A stretch of 64,000 bases of DNA from Rubritalea profundi (GTDB lineage: Bacteria; Verrucomicrobiota; Verrucomicrobiia; Verrucomicrobiales; Akkermansiaceae). The stretch's first letter is position 1; each line of letters opens with the position of its first letter. The stretch lies in assembly GCF_002954445.1 (NCBI RefSeq), contig NZ_MQWA01000001.1, positions 3,260,401-3,324,400 of the forward strand. Direction: 5' to 3'. Both the position numbers and the translations under genes were made by a program. Under the pieces are notes generated by a model. That model saw nothing but the letters and a program-made list of their open reading frames with translations, did not search any database and was not told the DNA's origin. Below are positions 35,893 through 47,479 of the stretch, piece after piece.

Positions 35893-36712
35893 ATGAAACT
35901 CATCCATCTAAGCCTAGTACTCGCTCTATCCCTCAGCAATGCCTTCGTGGCACAAGCTCAGCCCTCTAAAAAAGGAATTTGCCTGGCCAAAAAAATCCGA
36001 CAGTTCGCGGAAATTGAAAGAGGAGATTAGCTCGATGCAGGTTGGTTGGCACTACAATTGGACCGGCCTCTGGAAGGAAACAGAAATCAAGAATGCCCTC
36101 TTTGTTCCCATGGTCTGGGGCAAGGCCAAGTGGTCGACGGATCCCATCAAGAAACTCAAAGTCTCCAAGTCAAAAATGGCCACCAGCCCCTTGCTCGGCT
36201 TCAATGAACCCGACGGCAAGAAACAAGCGAACATGAGCGTCGAAGAGGCCCTTGCGCTCTGGCCGATACTGGAGAAAACAAACCGCCGTCTCGGCAGCCC
36301 CGCTACCGTCAACCCGAAGAATGAGTGGATGCAATCATTCATGAAGCAGGCTAAGGCAAAGAATCTCCGGGTGGATTTCATCTGTGTCCATTGGGACGGC
36401 GGCAGGAATGCCGACAATTTCATCGAACACCTCAAGAGCATTCACACACTCTATGGGAAGCCGATCTGGATTACCGAATTCGCCATCGCAGATTGGTCCG
36501 CCAAAAGCATCAAGGATAACAAACACAGCCCGGAGGACGTATTGAGCTTCATGAAAGAACTCCTGCCCAAGCTCGAACAACTCGACTTCGTCGAACGTTA
36601 CGCTTGGTTCAGCAGCGCACCTGATCATGCCAACCTCGGCCCCTCCGCCTTGTTCGACAAAGAGGGCAAGGCCACAAAACTCGGAGAATTCTACGCCGGC
36701 CACCAGAACTGA
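35893..36712 (+). pseudogene. GH128-like glycosyl hydrolase (Glyco_hydro_cc) with poly-A frameshift
   Basis: It has a signal peptide (MKLIHLSLVLALSLSNAFVAQA) and KKGICLAKK in one frame, and the rest (SSMQVGWHYNWTGLW, LLGFNEPDG, DFICVHWDGG, PIWITEFAIADW) in the next. The shift is at seven A (35989-35995); six would join the halves. The Glu residues in FNEPD and ITEFA are the expected catalytic pair of this clan. The substrate would be a beta-1,3-glucan by family analogy. Apart from the one base, the gene looks whole. Confidence 0.8.
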
Positions 36713-36941
36713 GCCCCCGTCTTACTAGAGAGGTGCCATCAAGTAATAGATCCCATTATTCGTGTGAATTAGCTCTGCGCCAGCCCGATTTTTGAATTAT
36801 CGACGGGTGATTTCTGATAAATTCCACGCTATGGTCGTGCTTAGATGTCAATCTGGTTGTAATGTGTGATTCTAGTATGATGTAATACCCGTCCATGCCA
36901 ATCCATCCGAACACCTCACCCAAAAAGAAAACCCCTAGCAG

Positions 36942-37693
36942 TTGGTGAAAACGATTAATTCTTGGATGAAAAGTCATACCCTACTCATCTCTCTTGGGTT
37001 AGGATTCTTGATACTTACGGTGCTGGGATTCTTTTTCCAGTGGCAAGAAATACCGACCACTCGGCAAGGGCTGGGGACGTTACAGACAAAGAATGTTTTC
37101 CAAACCACTTGCGCTACCTGTCATGGTGAAAAAGGTGAGGGGATTCAGGAGCTGATGACGCCATCGATCGCCTCGCTGCCACGATGGTATCTCGAAGAAC
37201 AAATTCAAAAATTTAGGAACGGCCAGCGAGGCAATCATCCGAAGGATCTTAATGGCCAGAAAATGCGCGCTGCCATTTCGGCTCTCTCGGCAGATGAGAT
37301 TAACGAGGCGCTCGATTATATCAAAATCTTGCCTGTACTCAGCCATGCCTCGACTCTACTGGGTGATGCAGAGAGAGGGTATCAACTTTATTACGATAAC
37401 TGCATGGCCTGCCACCGATTTAACGGCCATGGTGAAGTTGCTTCTTCCGAAGCGCATCACTCAATGGTCTGCAAGACTGGTATCTGCTTGAGCAGCTCGA
37501 GAAATTTGAAAAAGGTATCCGTGGCTATCATCCCGATGATGATAGCGGCGCTAAGATGAGAGAAGCCGTCAGTTACGTCAGTACTAATCAGGACAAAATC
37601 GACATCCTAGCTCTACTTTCCAATTTAGCGAAAAAGTATCCCGTCGTCAAAAGCTCCAAAAACCTAAAAGCGAAACATCCAACAACCAAATAA
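36942..37693 (+). pseudogene. Diheme cytochrome c, frameshifted in the second domain
   Basis: A membrane anchor (about residues 10-28) precedes two class I haem domains with CATCH and CMACH motifs, each followed by a similar WYLEEQIQKFRNGQRGNHP pattern. The frame is lost near 37465-37475; the second copy of the pattern (WYLLEQLEKFEKGIRGYHP) then runs in another frame to a TAA at 37691. It would carry electrons in the periplasm. Two-haem cytochromes of this type occur with oxidases, but no partner is nearby. Confidence 0.75.
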
Positions 37694-38074
37694 CCCTCTC
37701 CATCAAGCCCTTCTTTCTCTTATCTATTTTCTCTTGTGTCTTAGTTCTTCATTCGTAGATCAGTCTAACATTATCACGGTAATGTGCGATGACATGGGCT
37801 GGGGAGACGTCGGCTTCAATGGCGGGAAAAGGATTAAGACTCCCCACCTCGATACCATGGCTAAGCAGTCGCTTGTGTTTGATCGATTCTATTCCGCCAG
37901 CGCCGTTTGTTCACCCACGCGGGGGAGTGTGGTGACGGGGAGAATTCCGTATCGCTACGGAATTGTTACCGGGAATAAGGGCCACATGAAGCCGGAGGAA
38001 TTCATTATTTATGAAGCACTCAAGACTCAAGGTTGTCGCACTGGTCATTTTAGAAAATGGCATCTAGGCACACT

Positions 38075-38475
38075 CACACTACACGACAAAAATTTAATAC
38101 CATTTCGACAGTTAGATTGGTGGAATGGTACTGGAGATCGTTGATTGTAGCAAGGCGGGAGGAGGAAACGTAGCGGGCTACCTGACCGACGACTAACGCA
38201 GCTAGAATCAACGATCTCCTGCACCCTCACACTTTTCAGCTCAGCTGACTGACTCAAATACCGAATAACACCCATTCCTTCAAGATAACTGTCGAGATGG
38301 TATAAGCACTGGATTCTACAATCAATGTGATCGCTCAGTGTGACAAAACCTTGGGGTGCTGAGGCTTGACGCAGCTCTGGTGAGGCTGTGGCTTGACACA
38401 TGGGGTAGGAGGTTTTTTTGGCTTTCCGTGTTCCGACCGATAGGATGAAGCCTGTTGCTGATTGTGTGTAGTGTG
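38075..38475. mobile_element. 401-bp MITE-like element with 9-bp target duplication
   Basis: Terminal inverted repeats CACACTACAC / GTGTAGTGTG bound the element. The flanks are AGGCACACT on the left and AAGCACACT on the right, a 9-bp duplication with one mismatch. Excision restores the sulfatase frame exactly. It has no transposase gene, and contains a nested 87-bp palindrome at 38133-38219. A decayed relative starts at 33291. Confidence 0.82.
38133..38219. repeat. Nested 87-bp palindromic element
   Basis: Near-perfect 19-bp inverted ends, GGAGATCGTTGATTGTAGC against GCTAGAATCAACGATCTCC, with an inner hairpin GTAGC-GG-GCTAC. It lies inside the 401-bp element and looks like an independent small palindromic repeat. 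Confidence 0.7.
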
Positions 38476-39188
38476 AAGCACACTGACGAAAACCGTCAAG
38501 GAATCGAATCGTGGTGGTCCTAAGGGAGTTAAGGACTACATGCCACCGTGGGACAATGGAGTTGATGTCGTTTTTGCCACCGAGGCAAAAGTTCCTACTG
38601 ATGATCCGATGGAAAAACCTAATGGAAAAACCGAGGGAGACCTCAGTAAAGCTGACAAAAAAAAGCTGGTGGCCGATCTCTAAGGTCGCAAAAAGTGCCC
38701 CTTCATCACGGAAAGCGCAAAAAATAAAAAGCCCTTCATCGCCGTGATTTGGCTGCACGCACCCCACCTTCCGGTCGTGGCTGGTAAAGCCCACAACATC
38801 CAGCTGCCGATGGATGGCACGACCACCACCATGACCGTATTCAGGGAAAAAGGAATTGGGCAAAAACTCACCACTGGCGAAGCTCTGATGCAAACCAAAG
38901 CGAGTCTTGCTGGTAAGGCGAAAAAATCCGCGAATTTTCACATGTGTCTCGCTGAGATTAATCAGTTAGTCGATTCTAAGCCTGGCGGTGCATCCAGGGA
39001 AGTAGGCTAAGTTTTCAACTTGTCGGCAACCTAAGCACGCTCAACTAATGTCATTGCGTATGCGTGCCGGGGTCCGTGACAATTCCCCACTCCAAAAATC
39101 GGCCGATATACCTCAGCGTGTTTTTACTATTTATTGCAGCAAGCTGGATAACTGGCTGCTCGGGGTGCCGACAACTTGCAAAGTCGTC

Positions 39189-39800
39189 CTACTTGATCTC
39201 CAGCAAGGCGAGGTCTTTGAATTCGACATGCATGTCTTCACCCCCATGAAGTTGGAGGGCGATGCGGCCTTCCTTCTGGCATTGGGTGTCGGCTAGCAGC
39301 TCAGTGACCGTGAGGCCATTGAGTGACACAGTGATGTCATCTCCGATGGCGCTGACGGTGATTTGATTCCAGTCGCCATGTTTAACGATCTCGGCGATCC
39401 GTTGGGGATCGGGGTTTTTAACCCAGGAACGACCTGATGTTTCGTAGAGACCTCCAACTTTCGGCGACTTGTCGACTTCTGCCTGGAAGCATTTGATCGC
39501 GACTTGGGTGTTGGTTTTTAGGGCTCGAAAGTAAAGTCCGGAGTCGCCTGAGGTGACTTTAAACTTCGCGCGGAGAATGATGTTATTGTATGTCTTATCG
39601 GACACTAACAAACCGTGGCGTTTTTCCTCTTTTTTAGACGTTCCTGTGATGACTCCATTGACGATCTCCCACTTGCCACCCGGCATGGTGTGCCATCCGG
39701 TGAGATCTTTGCCATTGAAGAGCGGAGTCCAGCTGGATGGATCAGCAAGAAGGCTGAGAGGGAGGAGTATAGTGATGAGTATGAGGAGTCGCATGGTCAT
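39189..39800 (-). CDS. DUF1080 (3-keto-disaccharide hydrolase-type) secreted protein
   Basis: 203 residues, intact. After a signal peptide (LILITILLPLSLLA) it has the DUF1080 opening TPLFNGKDLTGWH, then WEIVNGVITGTS, NIILRAKFKVTSGDSGLYFR and a closing GRIALQLHGGEDMHVEFKDL. This is a jelly-roll fold resembling laminin G/concanavalin domains; some members cleave 3-keto-glycosides. It is one of only two unbroken genes in this degraded region. It follows a sulfatase tail fragment on the same strand. Confidence 0.85.
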   Translation of the reverse strand: MTMRLLILITILLPLSLLADPSSWTPLFNGKDLTGWHTMPGGKWEIVNGVITGTSKKEEKRHGLLVSDKTYNNIILRAKFKVTSGDSGLYFRALKTNTQVAIKCFQAEVDKSPKVGGLYETSGRSWVKNPDPQRIAEIVKHGDWNQITVSAIGDDITVSLNGLTVTELLADTQCQKEGRIALQLHGGEDMHVEFKDLALLEIK

Positions 39801-39810
39801 ATTCTTTAAT

Positions 39811-39950
39811 TTAGGGGGCTGAGTTTGGATACTGTTTAATGAACTTGAGGTTGAAATCTGGCACGTGGGTGTCGTTTTTCTGTTGGATCTATGGAGAGTA
39901 CGGCCAGTTTGAGTGCTTTTTTCTAGATGTCGACGAATTCCGGATTATTG
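39811..39950 (-). pseudogene. C-terminal fragment of a sulfatase
   Basis: On the minus strand the frames around NNPEFVDI and IQQKNDTHVPDFNLKF match the C-terminal end of sulfatase copy D (HPEVVKTMV and STQKNNTPVPDFKP). A TAG and a frameshift separate the pieces. No N-terminal part is present upstream. It is a relic of a sixth sulfatase that stood next to the DUF1080 gene. Confidence 0.5.
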
Positions 39951-40146
39951 CTAGTGGTTTGCTTTTTGGGTGGCGTGCTTAAGGGTGCAATTGAGAGGGG
40001 AGGAAGGGGAGAGCTCATCTTCATCGTGCTTTTTCATCAAAGTATCTGGACGGGTTAGGTATGAAATGCGATGACGTCTCTGATAAGAGTACAAAATATC
40101 AGGTGTGGAATGGGGTTCCAGTGGAAGAAAATCATGGCAGTGACCT

Positions 40147-41808
40147 GTGGCTTTTTTCTCCTCAGTAATTTTCTCTTTTGGTGGCAGCTCTGTGAACGAT
40201 CAGGCACCTAGGCCTAATATCATCGTGATCATGTCCGACGATATGGGCTACTCCGATATAGGTTGCTATGGAGGTGAAATCGACACTCCGAATCTTGACT
40301 CGCTTGCCAAAAGTGGTCTTCGCTATACCCAGTTTTATAATACCGGCAGATGCTGTCCCACTCGTGCGTCCCTTCTCACGGGTCTCTACGCGCATCAGGC
40401 TGGAATCGGCCAGATGACCAACGATGCAGGTCGACCGGGTTACAAGGGAGATCTCGGTCGCGATGTGATGACGATGGCTGAAGTTCTCAAGACGGCTGGT
40501 TACAGCACCTACATGGCGGGCAAGTGGCATGTGACTAAGTAACTCAAGCCTGACGGTGACAAGTCGAACTGGCCAATGCAGAGAGGTTTCGACAAATTTT
40601 ATGGCACAATCATCGGTGCCGGCAGCCTGTTCGACCCATGGACGCTGACCCGAGGCAACAAGGCGATCATTCCTGACAACGATGAAGAATACAAGCCCGA
40701 GCAGTACTACTATACGGATGCCATTAGCGATCATGCGGTGCGTTTTGTGCGGGAGCATGTGAAGAAGCCAAAGGAGGAACCCTTCTTTATGTATGTTTCC
40801 TACACGGCGGCTCATTGGCCGATGCATGCGCTGGAAAAGGACATCGCTAAATATAAAGGTAAATATGATGCGGGTTATGAAGTGATCCGCAAAGCTCGTT
40901 ACGAGAAGATGAAGAAGCTGGGTGTGATCAAGGACTGGAAGTTGAGCCCGGCTCCTCAGGAGTGGAAAGATTTCCCGGAAAAGGATCGAGCTTGGGAGCT
41001 GAGGTGTATGGAGGTTTACGCCGCAATGGTCGATAGTATGGATCAGGGCATTGGGAGGTTGGTCAAATCATTGGAAAAAACCGGTCAGCTGGAAAATACC
41101 TTGATTCTGTTTTTGCAGGACAATGGCGGCTGTGCTGAAGGCCGGGGTCGCAAACAGCTGGCGAATCCTGCTACTGGCGTGAAGCCGATGGGTAAAGATG
41201 AATTGCAGACTCTGATGGTACCTGAACGCAGTCGTGCTGGGCATCCGGTTCTTACTGGTCCGGGGGTTATGCCGGGGCCGTCTGAAACCTATATTGCCTA
41301 TGGACGAAACTGGGCGAATGTCTCAAACACACCATTCCGCTTATATAAATCACAAAATCATGAGGGAGGCATTGCCACGCCTCTTATCGCGCATTGGCCA
41401 AAAGGTATTAGCGCACACAAGGAGCTGAGATATGAGAGTAATCACCTAATCGACATTATGGCGACTTGTGTAGATCTCTCTGGAGCAACTTACCCGAAGG
41501 AATATAAAGGGAAGATGATTCAGCCGATGGAGGGGCGCAGTCTCGCGCCAAGTTTCGCCAAGGATCGCAGTGAGGATCGCGTGCTGATGTGGGAACACTT
41601 TGGCAATGCCGCTATCCGGAAAGGGAAGTGGAAACTAGTCAGACTGGGTCGGAAGGATTGGGAACTCTACGATATCGAGAAAGACCGTAGTGAGCTCAAT
41701 AATCTAGCCAAGGAGCAAACCGAGAAAGCCAAAGAGCTTGGGGCGCTGTGGGAAAAGCATGCTCATAGGACGCGTATTCTCCCAAGGCCTACAAAAAGAA
41801 AGCGATAG
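40147..41808 (+). pseudogene. Arylsulfatase (copy B) with a single internal TAA
   Basis: About 553 codons, read from a GTG at 40147 whose choice is unsure because the signal peptide region is poorly kept. It has NIIVIMSDDMGYSDIGCYGGE and the formylglycine motif in CCPTRASLLTG. MAGKWHVTK is followed by TAA at 40540-40542 in frame with LKPDGDKSNWPMQRGFDKF and the rest, including PFFMYVSYTAAHWPMHA, FLQDNGGCAEG and HEGGIATPLIAHWP. Everything else is intact, so one substitution inactivates it, unless an internal start or readthrough makes a partial product. Typical S1 arylsulfatase. Confidence 0.85.
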
Positions 41809-41969
41809 AGTAGATTAGCCACTTCGCAGCTAATCCAGCGCATCGACGCACGCTTGGGTTTAAGTTTGCAGATGCGGGTAGAGATCGCTTCGTCTTCGAT
41901 GAAGTTGGTGGAATGATGGCTCGCGTGCTTGTTTGAAAATTGAAAATTGAAAATAACTACTAACAACCC

Positions 41970-43518
41970 ATGAAAACAACCACCAGAACATGGCTGCATG
42001 CGCTGGTACTCGGCGTGCTATTGCTGCGCGTGAATGCATCTGAGAAACCGAACATCCTTTTTATTCTAGTCGATGACATGGGGTGGTCGGATATCGGCTG
42101 TTACGGCGGTGAAATCGAAACACCTCACATCGATTCCTTGTCCAAGCAGGGTGTCCGGTTCACTCAGTTCTATAACACGGCGAAGTGTATGTCATCACGC
42201 GGGTGCCTCCTAACTGGCCTCTATGCCCAGCAATGTGGGATGTCGAGACGTCCAGATAAATTGATCAATGCGGTGACCCTCGCGAGGTGCTGCGCACTGC
42301 CGGATACCGGACCTGGGCGGCGGGCAAACACCACGGCACGGAAAACTTATACGATCGTGGATTCGATCACTACTACGGACTACGCGACGGCTGTTGTAAC
42401 CTCTGGAACCCCGGGGTGAAACGATTGGGCGAACCGGAGCCGGGGAGCCGGGGAGCAGGAGCAGAGTGCGCTACTGGTGCGACGACGCCAATATCTACCA
42501 CCCGTTCACCCCAGAGGATAAAAAGTTCTACTTCACCGACGCCATCACCAACAAAGCACTCGGATGGCTCGATGAGGAGCCGGCTGAAGATAAACCATTT
42601 TACCTCTACCTCGCCTTCACAGCCCCGCACTACCCGCTCCACGCGTGGCCGGAGGATATTGCCAAGTATAAAGGCAAGTACGACAGCGGTTATGAATCGA
42701 TCCGCAAAGCTCGCTACCAACGGATGGTCAAGATGGGCCTGATCGACCCAGCAAAGTCACCGATGCAGAGGTGGAAAGGACGAGCCTGGAGTGAACTAAC
42801 AGGCATTGAACTCTAAAAGGAAAAACGCCGCATGGAGATCTACGCAGCGATGCTCGACCGGGTCGACCAGAACATCGGAAAGGTGCTGGCGAAACTCAAG
42901 CAGCACGGGCAGCTCGAAAACACCTTGATCATGTTCGCCTCCGACAACGATGCCTGTGCCGAGGGTGCTGGAGCAAAGAACAGATCTACCAAGCTCGAGG
43001 ACTTTGGCACGGTGGCAAGCTTTGAAACTGTTGGAAAAAACTGGGCGACGGTGCAGAACACGCCACTGCGCAATTGGAAAAACTACAGCCACGAGGGAGG
43101 TATCCGCTCGCCGCTGATCGTCAGTTGGCTTGGGAAAATCAACAACCCAGGTGGTTATTACCACGGGGCAGGGCACCTGATCGATATCATGCCGACCCTG
43201 GTTGGACTCACCGCGGCGAACTATCCCGAAACCTATGAGGGTAAACCGATCACCCCAATGCAGGGCATCAACCTACTACCCTCGCTCTAAGCAAAACCGC
43301 TGATGCGCAAAAAAACCATTTACTGGCAGTGGTCGGCAGGCGGCGCCATCCGTGTCGGAAAAATGAAGGCGGTCTTCTGGGGCAAAAATCCCCAGTGGGA
43401 GCTCTACGATATTTCCAAAGACAATAACGAGAGCAACAATCTCGCGCAATCCAAGCCCGAGATGCTCGAGTCGATGAAGAAAAATTGGCAAGACTGGCGC
43501 GCCTCAACAACCCCGTAA
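41970..43518 (+). pseudogene. Sulfatase (copy C), multiple breaks
   Basis: A signal peptide and NILFILVDDMGWSDIGCYGGE open the gene. The active-site motif reads CMSSR, with Ser in place of the Pro expected in CxPxR, a sign of relaxed constraint. A one-base deletion near 42281 and a second shift near 42465 move the frame. TAA codons at 42814-42816 and 43288-43290 cut the last frame. Recognisable parts include LRTAGYRTWAAGKHHGTENL, YLYLAFTAPHYPLHAWPED, RMEIYAAMLDRVDQNIGK and YSHEGGIRSPLIVSW. It is a close relative of copy B in tandem. Confidence 0.85.
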
Positions 43519-43626
43519 CGATAGGAACCACTCCTCCTTTCGCCCGTCTCAACGTCCCCACCCGAAAAGTAAATCCCTAGCAATTGGACTTGCTCCGAAA
43601 ACAACTCCCACTATCTTAAAGAAGTT

Positions 43627-44493
43627 ATGAAACTCATTACTTTTTGCTCACTGATCTCACTCTGTTGCCTGGCTTTCGCCCAAGCAGAACCCAAACACCG
43701 GCTCCTCTTTTTTTCGAAGTCGAGTGGTTTTGAGCATCCGGTGATCTCATGGAAAAAGGGTAAGCCAAGCCATGCCGAAAAAGTGCTGACCGTGATGGGT
43801 AAGAAACAAAACTGGGAGTTCGTGTTCTCCAAAGATGGATCCAATTTTTCCAAAGAATACCTTGCTGGGTTTGACTCCTTAATTTTCTATACTACCGGTG
43901 ACCTCACCATCGCAGGCAAAGACAAGCAGCCACCGATGAGCAAAGATGGCGAACAAGCCCTGTTCGATTACATCCGAGACGGTGGCGGCTTCATAGGCCT
44001 CCATTGCGCGACCGATACTTTCAAAACTAAAGGCGTCGGCAAATACGCCAACGATCACGAAAAGTGCGGCGACTTCACCTGCATGGTTGGTGGTGAGTTC
44101 CTCGGCCACGGCAAACAACAAAAAGCGACCAGCCGTGTGATCAACCCGAAGTTCCCCGGTTTCGAAAAGATCGGAAAGTCCTTCACTATCACTGAAGAAT
44201 GGTACGCATTGAAGCACCTGCAACTAGATATGCATGTGCTCACCGTGCTTGAGACCAAGGGTATGCAGGGTAAGGACTACATCCGTCCTGACTACCCAGT
44301 CAGCTGGGCACGCAACGAAGGCAAAGGTCGCGTCTACTACAATGCCATGGGCCACCGCGAAGATGTCTGGAGCAGCGAGCTATTCCAAAATATGATCATC
44401 GGTGCTGTCCATTGGACAAGTGGTGATGTCGACGTTGAAATCCCAGCCAACCTCAAAGAGGTCGCGCCTAAATCGATGATCAATCAGCATTAA
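43627..44493 (+). CDS. ThuA-like domain secreted protein
   Basis: 288 residues, intact. A signal peptide (LITFCSLISLCCLAFAQA) is followed by a ThuA-type class I glutamine-amidotransferase-like fold: LLFFSKSSGFEHPV, LIFYTTGDLTIAGKDKQPPM, YIRDGGGFIGLHCATDTF and GKGRVYYNAMGHREDVWSS. The family is linked to trehalose and other sugar use, and is frequent next to DUF1080 and sulfatase genes. The exact reaction is not known. Confidence 0.88.
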   Translation: MKLITFCSLISLCCLAFAQAEPKHRLLFFSKSSGFEHPVISWKKGKPSHAEKVLTVMGKKQNWEFVFSKDGSNFSKEYLAGFDSLIFYTTGDLTIAGKDKQPPMSKDGEQALFDYIRDGGGFIGLHCATDTFKTKGVGKYANDHEKCGDFTCMVGGEFLGHGKQQKATSRVINPKFPGFEKIGKSFTITEEWYALKHLQLDMHVLTVLETKGMQGKDYIRPDYPVSWARNEGKGRVYYNAMGHREDVWSSELFQNMIIGAVHWTSGDVDVEIPANLKEVAPKSMINQH

Positions 44494-44806
44494 ATCATCC
44501 GCATCAGAGACAACGGCGGGAAAGGTCGAACCCAAGCTCTCAAAAATAGGTTATTCCGCTAAAATAACTGGGAGAATGGTATTAGTCTCGAATGTAGTCC
44601 TCCGACTACCAATCACCGTTAGCTATTGATTATAATGCCTATCATAAAAAATGCTGAACACTATCACCACCAATAGAAAATAGGGTAATCATGATTACCC
44701 CCAAATCAGTGGGATAGAATGGCCTATGAAACAGCCCATCACAGAATGAGCCAGTAAGACATCAAGATCATGAAGTCTCAGAAAAAAGAAGATGTCTTAA
44801 CTCGGA
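44494..44806. other. Intergenic gap between ThuA-like gene and sulfatase D
   Basis: Convergent genes flank this stretch. I see no gene, clear hairpin terminator or tandem repeat. A GAATGGTATTAG near 44575 recalls AAGTGGTATTAG near 33691, possibly MITE debris. Confidence 0.4.
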
Positions 44807-46376
44807 CTACCTCTTCAAAACTGGAAATTGATCCGTTAGAATTGGCTTAAAATCAGGCACAGGTGTGTTATTTTTCTGCGTTGATCCAGCTGTCGTCCGC
44901 CCTTCTTTAATCGCTATGCTGAGAGCCATCACCATCGTTTTCACCACTTCCGGGTGTTTGTCCTGAAGGTTGGTCTTTTCAGCGGGATCATGCTCTAAAT
45001 CATAAAGCTGAATAGGGGGCAGGTTTTTGGATGCTTTACCCGGTCGGGGCGCTGACCATCCCCCTGATCCAGGGCATAGGCACAGCTTCCATTTTCCTTG
45101 GCGGATAGCGAAGGAGCCATTGATCGAATGGTGAATGGTAAAGGGCCGCGCTTTTTGATCTTTCCTGCTAAGCGTGGGGAGAAACGAAAATGAATCTTCA
45201 GCTGCCGATGCTGGGACGGTATCCAGTTTACCAATGACGTCTGCCGATGTTGCAAAAAAAAATCGGTCATGCAAATCGTTCTGTCTGATAAACTTCCCGC
45301 CTTAACAATTCCAGGCCAGCGCACAATAAAGGGAACGTTATGGCCTCCTTCAAAGATATCGGCTTTATGCCCGCGCAACTCACCGTTAGGTTTGTGCCCC
45401 TGTTTGATGAGATCTTTGATCTTAGCCGCAGGAGAACAACCATTATCCGTCGTAAAGATGACTAAGGTGTCATTGCCTATGTTATTCTTATCAAGAGCGG
45501 CAAGTACCTCCCCCACAACCCAATCCGTCTCCATGAGAAAATCCCCGTATTTCCCAATTGGCGACTTCCCTTGCCAATCTTTAGAAGGCACTGTTGGCGT
45601 ATGCGGACTAGTGAGAGGCAAGTAGAGAAAAAAGGGGCGCTCGGGATCTTTCACTTACTCATTGATATAAGCCACTGATTCGCGGGCAAAATCCTTAAGG
45701 CACTCTGACGCTTCAAAGTCAGAAGCCCCAGCGCCAGCAAGGTTTAAAGCCTTTACATGCGTAGGGACTGTTACTGCCTTGTCGTTACGAAGATAAACAT
45801 AGGGTGCCATGTCGAGCGATCCAGCAATAAAAAATGACTGGTTAAATCCTAGGGCGGTAGGACCACCTTTGACTTTTTGGGTGTAATCAAGATTCCATCC
45901 TGAACCCGCTTTTTTATGTTTTCCTATTTCTTCTGGCACCCGAGCTTGATCCAGATAATTCCATCCAAGCCCCATATGCCATTTTCCCACGACTGTGGTA
46001 TATGGTAGCCATTTTTTTTGAGAAACGAAGGCACTGTCACACGATCAGGCGTAATCATAGGTCCACGTTCATCAGGTGACCAAATTACGGCACTTTTAAG
46101 CCATGACCTCCAATTGTAACGCCCCGTCATAATGCCATAACGCGTAGGTGAACAGACCGAGGAGGAAGTATGCGCATCGGTAAAGCGCATGCCTTCTTTG
46201 GCTAAGCGATCCAGGTTCGGCGTCGCCGCTTTACCCGTGGTGTGAGAGACATCCCCCACCCCCATGTCATCGGCGAGAATAAAAATAATGTTAGGCTTGG
46301 GTGTGGCTTGCGCAGCGATCGAAAAGGTCAAACAAGCGAGACCAGTTAACAGAGTGATCGATGGTTTTTGTGTCAT
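44807..46376 (-). pseudogene. Sulfatase (copy D), three breaks
   Basis: The signal peptide and NIIFILADDMGVGDVSHTTG lead to the intact formylglycine motif CSPTR in SVCSPTRYGIMTGRY. The first frame is lost near 45990, where an extra TA in CATATACC hides GKWHMGLGWNYLD. A TAA at 45655-45657 follows AYINE. A T-run indel near 45255-45263 shifts the frame before the C-terminal domain (INGSFAIRQGKWKLCLCPGSG, PIQLYDLEHDPAEKTNL). The rest is well conserved, so decay is recent. Arylsulfatase A-like. Confidence 0.85.
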
Positions 46377-46450
46377 AGCCTAATGGTTAGGTTTTATATT
46401 ATTTACTAGGTGTCGTTTCTTTAATCCACCCCTTGAGTTCCATCTGAAAC

Positions 46451-47479
46451 CTAGGGGTTGAGTTGGACCCGAAAGTCGTCGAAATAGACATTGCCTCCAG
46501 ACCGGCCGCTGCGGTCGAGGCTGATTTGATTGAATTCGCCGGTGTCCTCCTGGTCGAGCTCAATGGAAGTTTCAAACGGTTTGTTGTTTGGTGAACTCAC
46601 AACGGCTTTGAGCTGCACCTTACTGTTTTTCATGTGCTGAGCCGTCACTTTGATGCAGTGAAGCTTATTTGGCGCTGGAGTGTAGCCCATATTGATGTTT
46701 TCAGTGAATTTCATGTGAGTGCCGATTTGTTCAAATCGGAAGCCTCCTCCTCGATACCCCGGGTGGATTAAGGTTTTGATCTTACCGATCGTGATTCCCA
46801 GATGATAGGTGCCCGCTCTTTCGCCGGTGCTTCCCACTAGGCAGCTGACGCTGATTTGCTTGGGCAGTTCCTTGGCGGCTGGCCAGGTGTTGGCATGGAG
46901 GATCATTCGCTGATCCGCATCACCCTGCCGATTACCCGGAATGACCAATTGGCCATTCTCAATGAAGGGTTTCACATCCTTGGCGCCTTCATACACTAAC
47001 TGGCGGTAGCCTTTGGTGCAGTCGGCAGATTTCGTTCCGAACCATTCGTAAAATTATCCTCCTGTGCTTTTGTCTTTTGGCGACTTGAGAAGTGATTTTG
47101 CGGCGTTGATAACCATCAGGTCTTGTTGGTTGGCAACATTGGATTCTAGATGCTTCTGAATTTCACTTGCCCGCATTCTGATCTCAGGGTCTTCGGCCGG
47201 TTCTTTTGATTTAAGAAATCCCAGGATGGAGTTGCCTTTGGATTTGAAATACTCGTATGCGTGCCCCCTCTCTTGGTAACTCGCCGATCCAAGTTGTTGA
47301 TAAGCTTCATTCAACTTTGTTTCATCAGTAACGGCCTCCGAAGCGGTTTTTTCCAACGAAGCGTGGGTGGTGGGGATTCCCTGCGAGTGGAGTAAGTCGA
47401 CTCGCCAATCGGGTGCGCAATGCGCCAGAGGCGACAGTGTAATACCGATCAAAACGAAATTGAGAGCGCTACGAAACAA
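46451..47479 (-). pseudogene. Two-part secreted protein of unknown function, split by TAA
   Basis: The N-terminal part (141 residues) has a signal peptide and a helical region with ASYQERGHAYEYFKSKG and EIRMRASEIQKHLES, resembling short HEAT-like repeats. After a TAA at 47054-47056 the same frame continues FYEWFGTKSADCTKGYRQL and then a beta-rich region ending SGGNVYFDDFRVQLNP, typical of laminin-G/concanavalin-type domains. I do not recognise a named family. One nonsense codon separates two halves that otherwise read as one gene. Confidence 0.65.

Larger units (their letters stand above)
37734..39009 (+). pseudogene. Sulfatase (copy A), disrupted by a 401-bp insertion and a TAA
   Basis: The N-terminal half has NIITVMCDDMGWGDVGFNGG and the formylglycine motif CSPTR in SAVCSPTRGSVVTG. 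After FRKWHLGTLT it is interrupted by an inserted element (38075-38475). Removing the element and one copy of the duplication rejoins HLGTLTKTVKESNRGG in frame. A TAA then follows at 38681-38683, after which the frame continues for about 108 codons (FIAVIWLHAPHLPVVAG) and ends without the usual sulfatase C-terminus. The original enzyme would hydrolyse sulfate esters in the periplasm. Confidence 0.82.
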
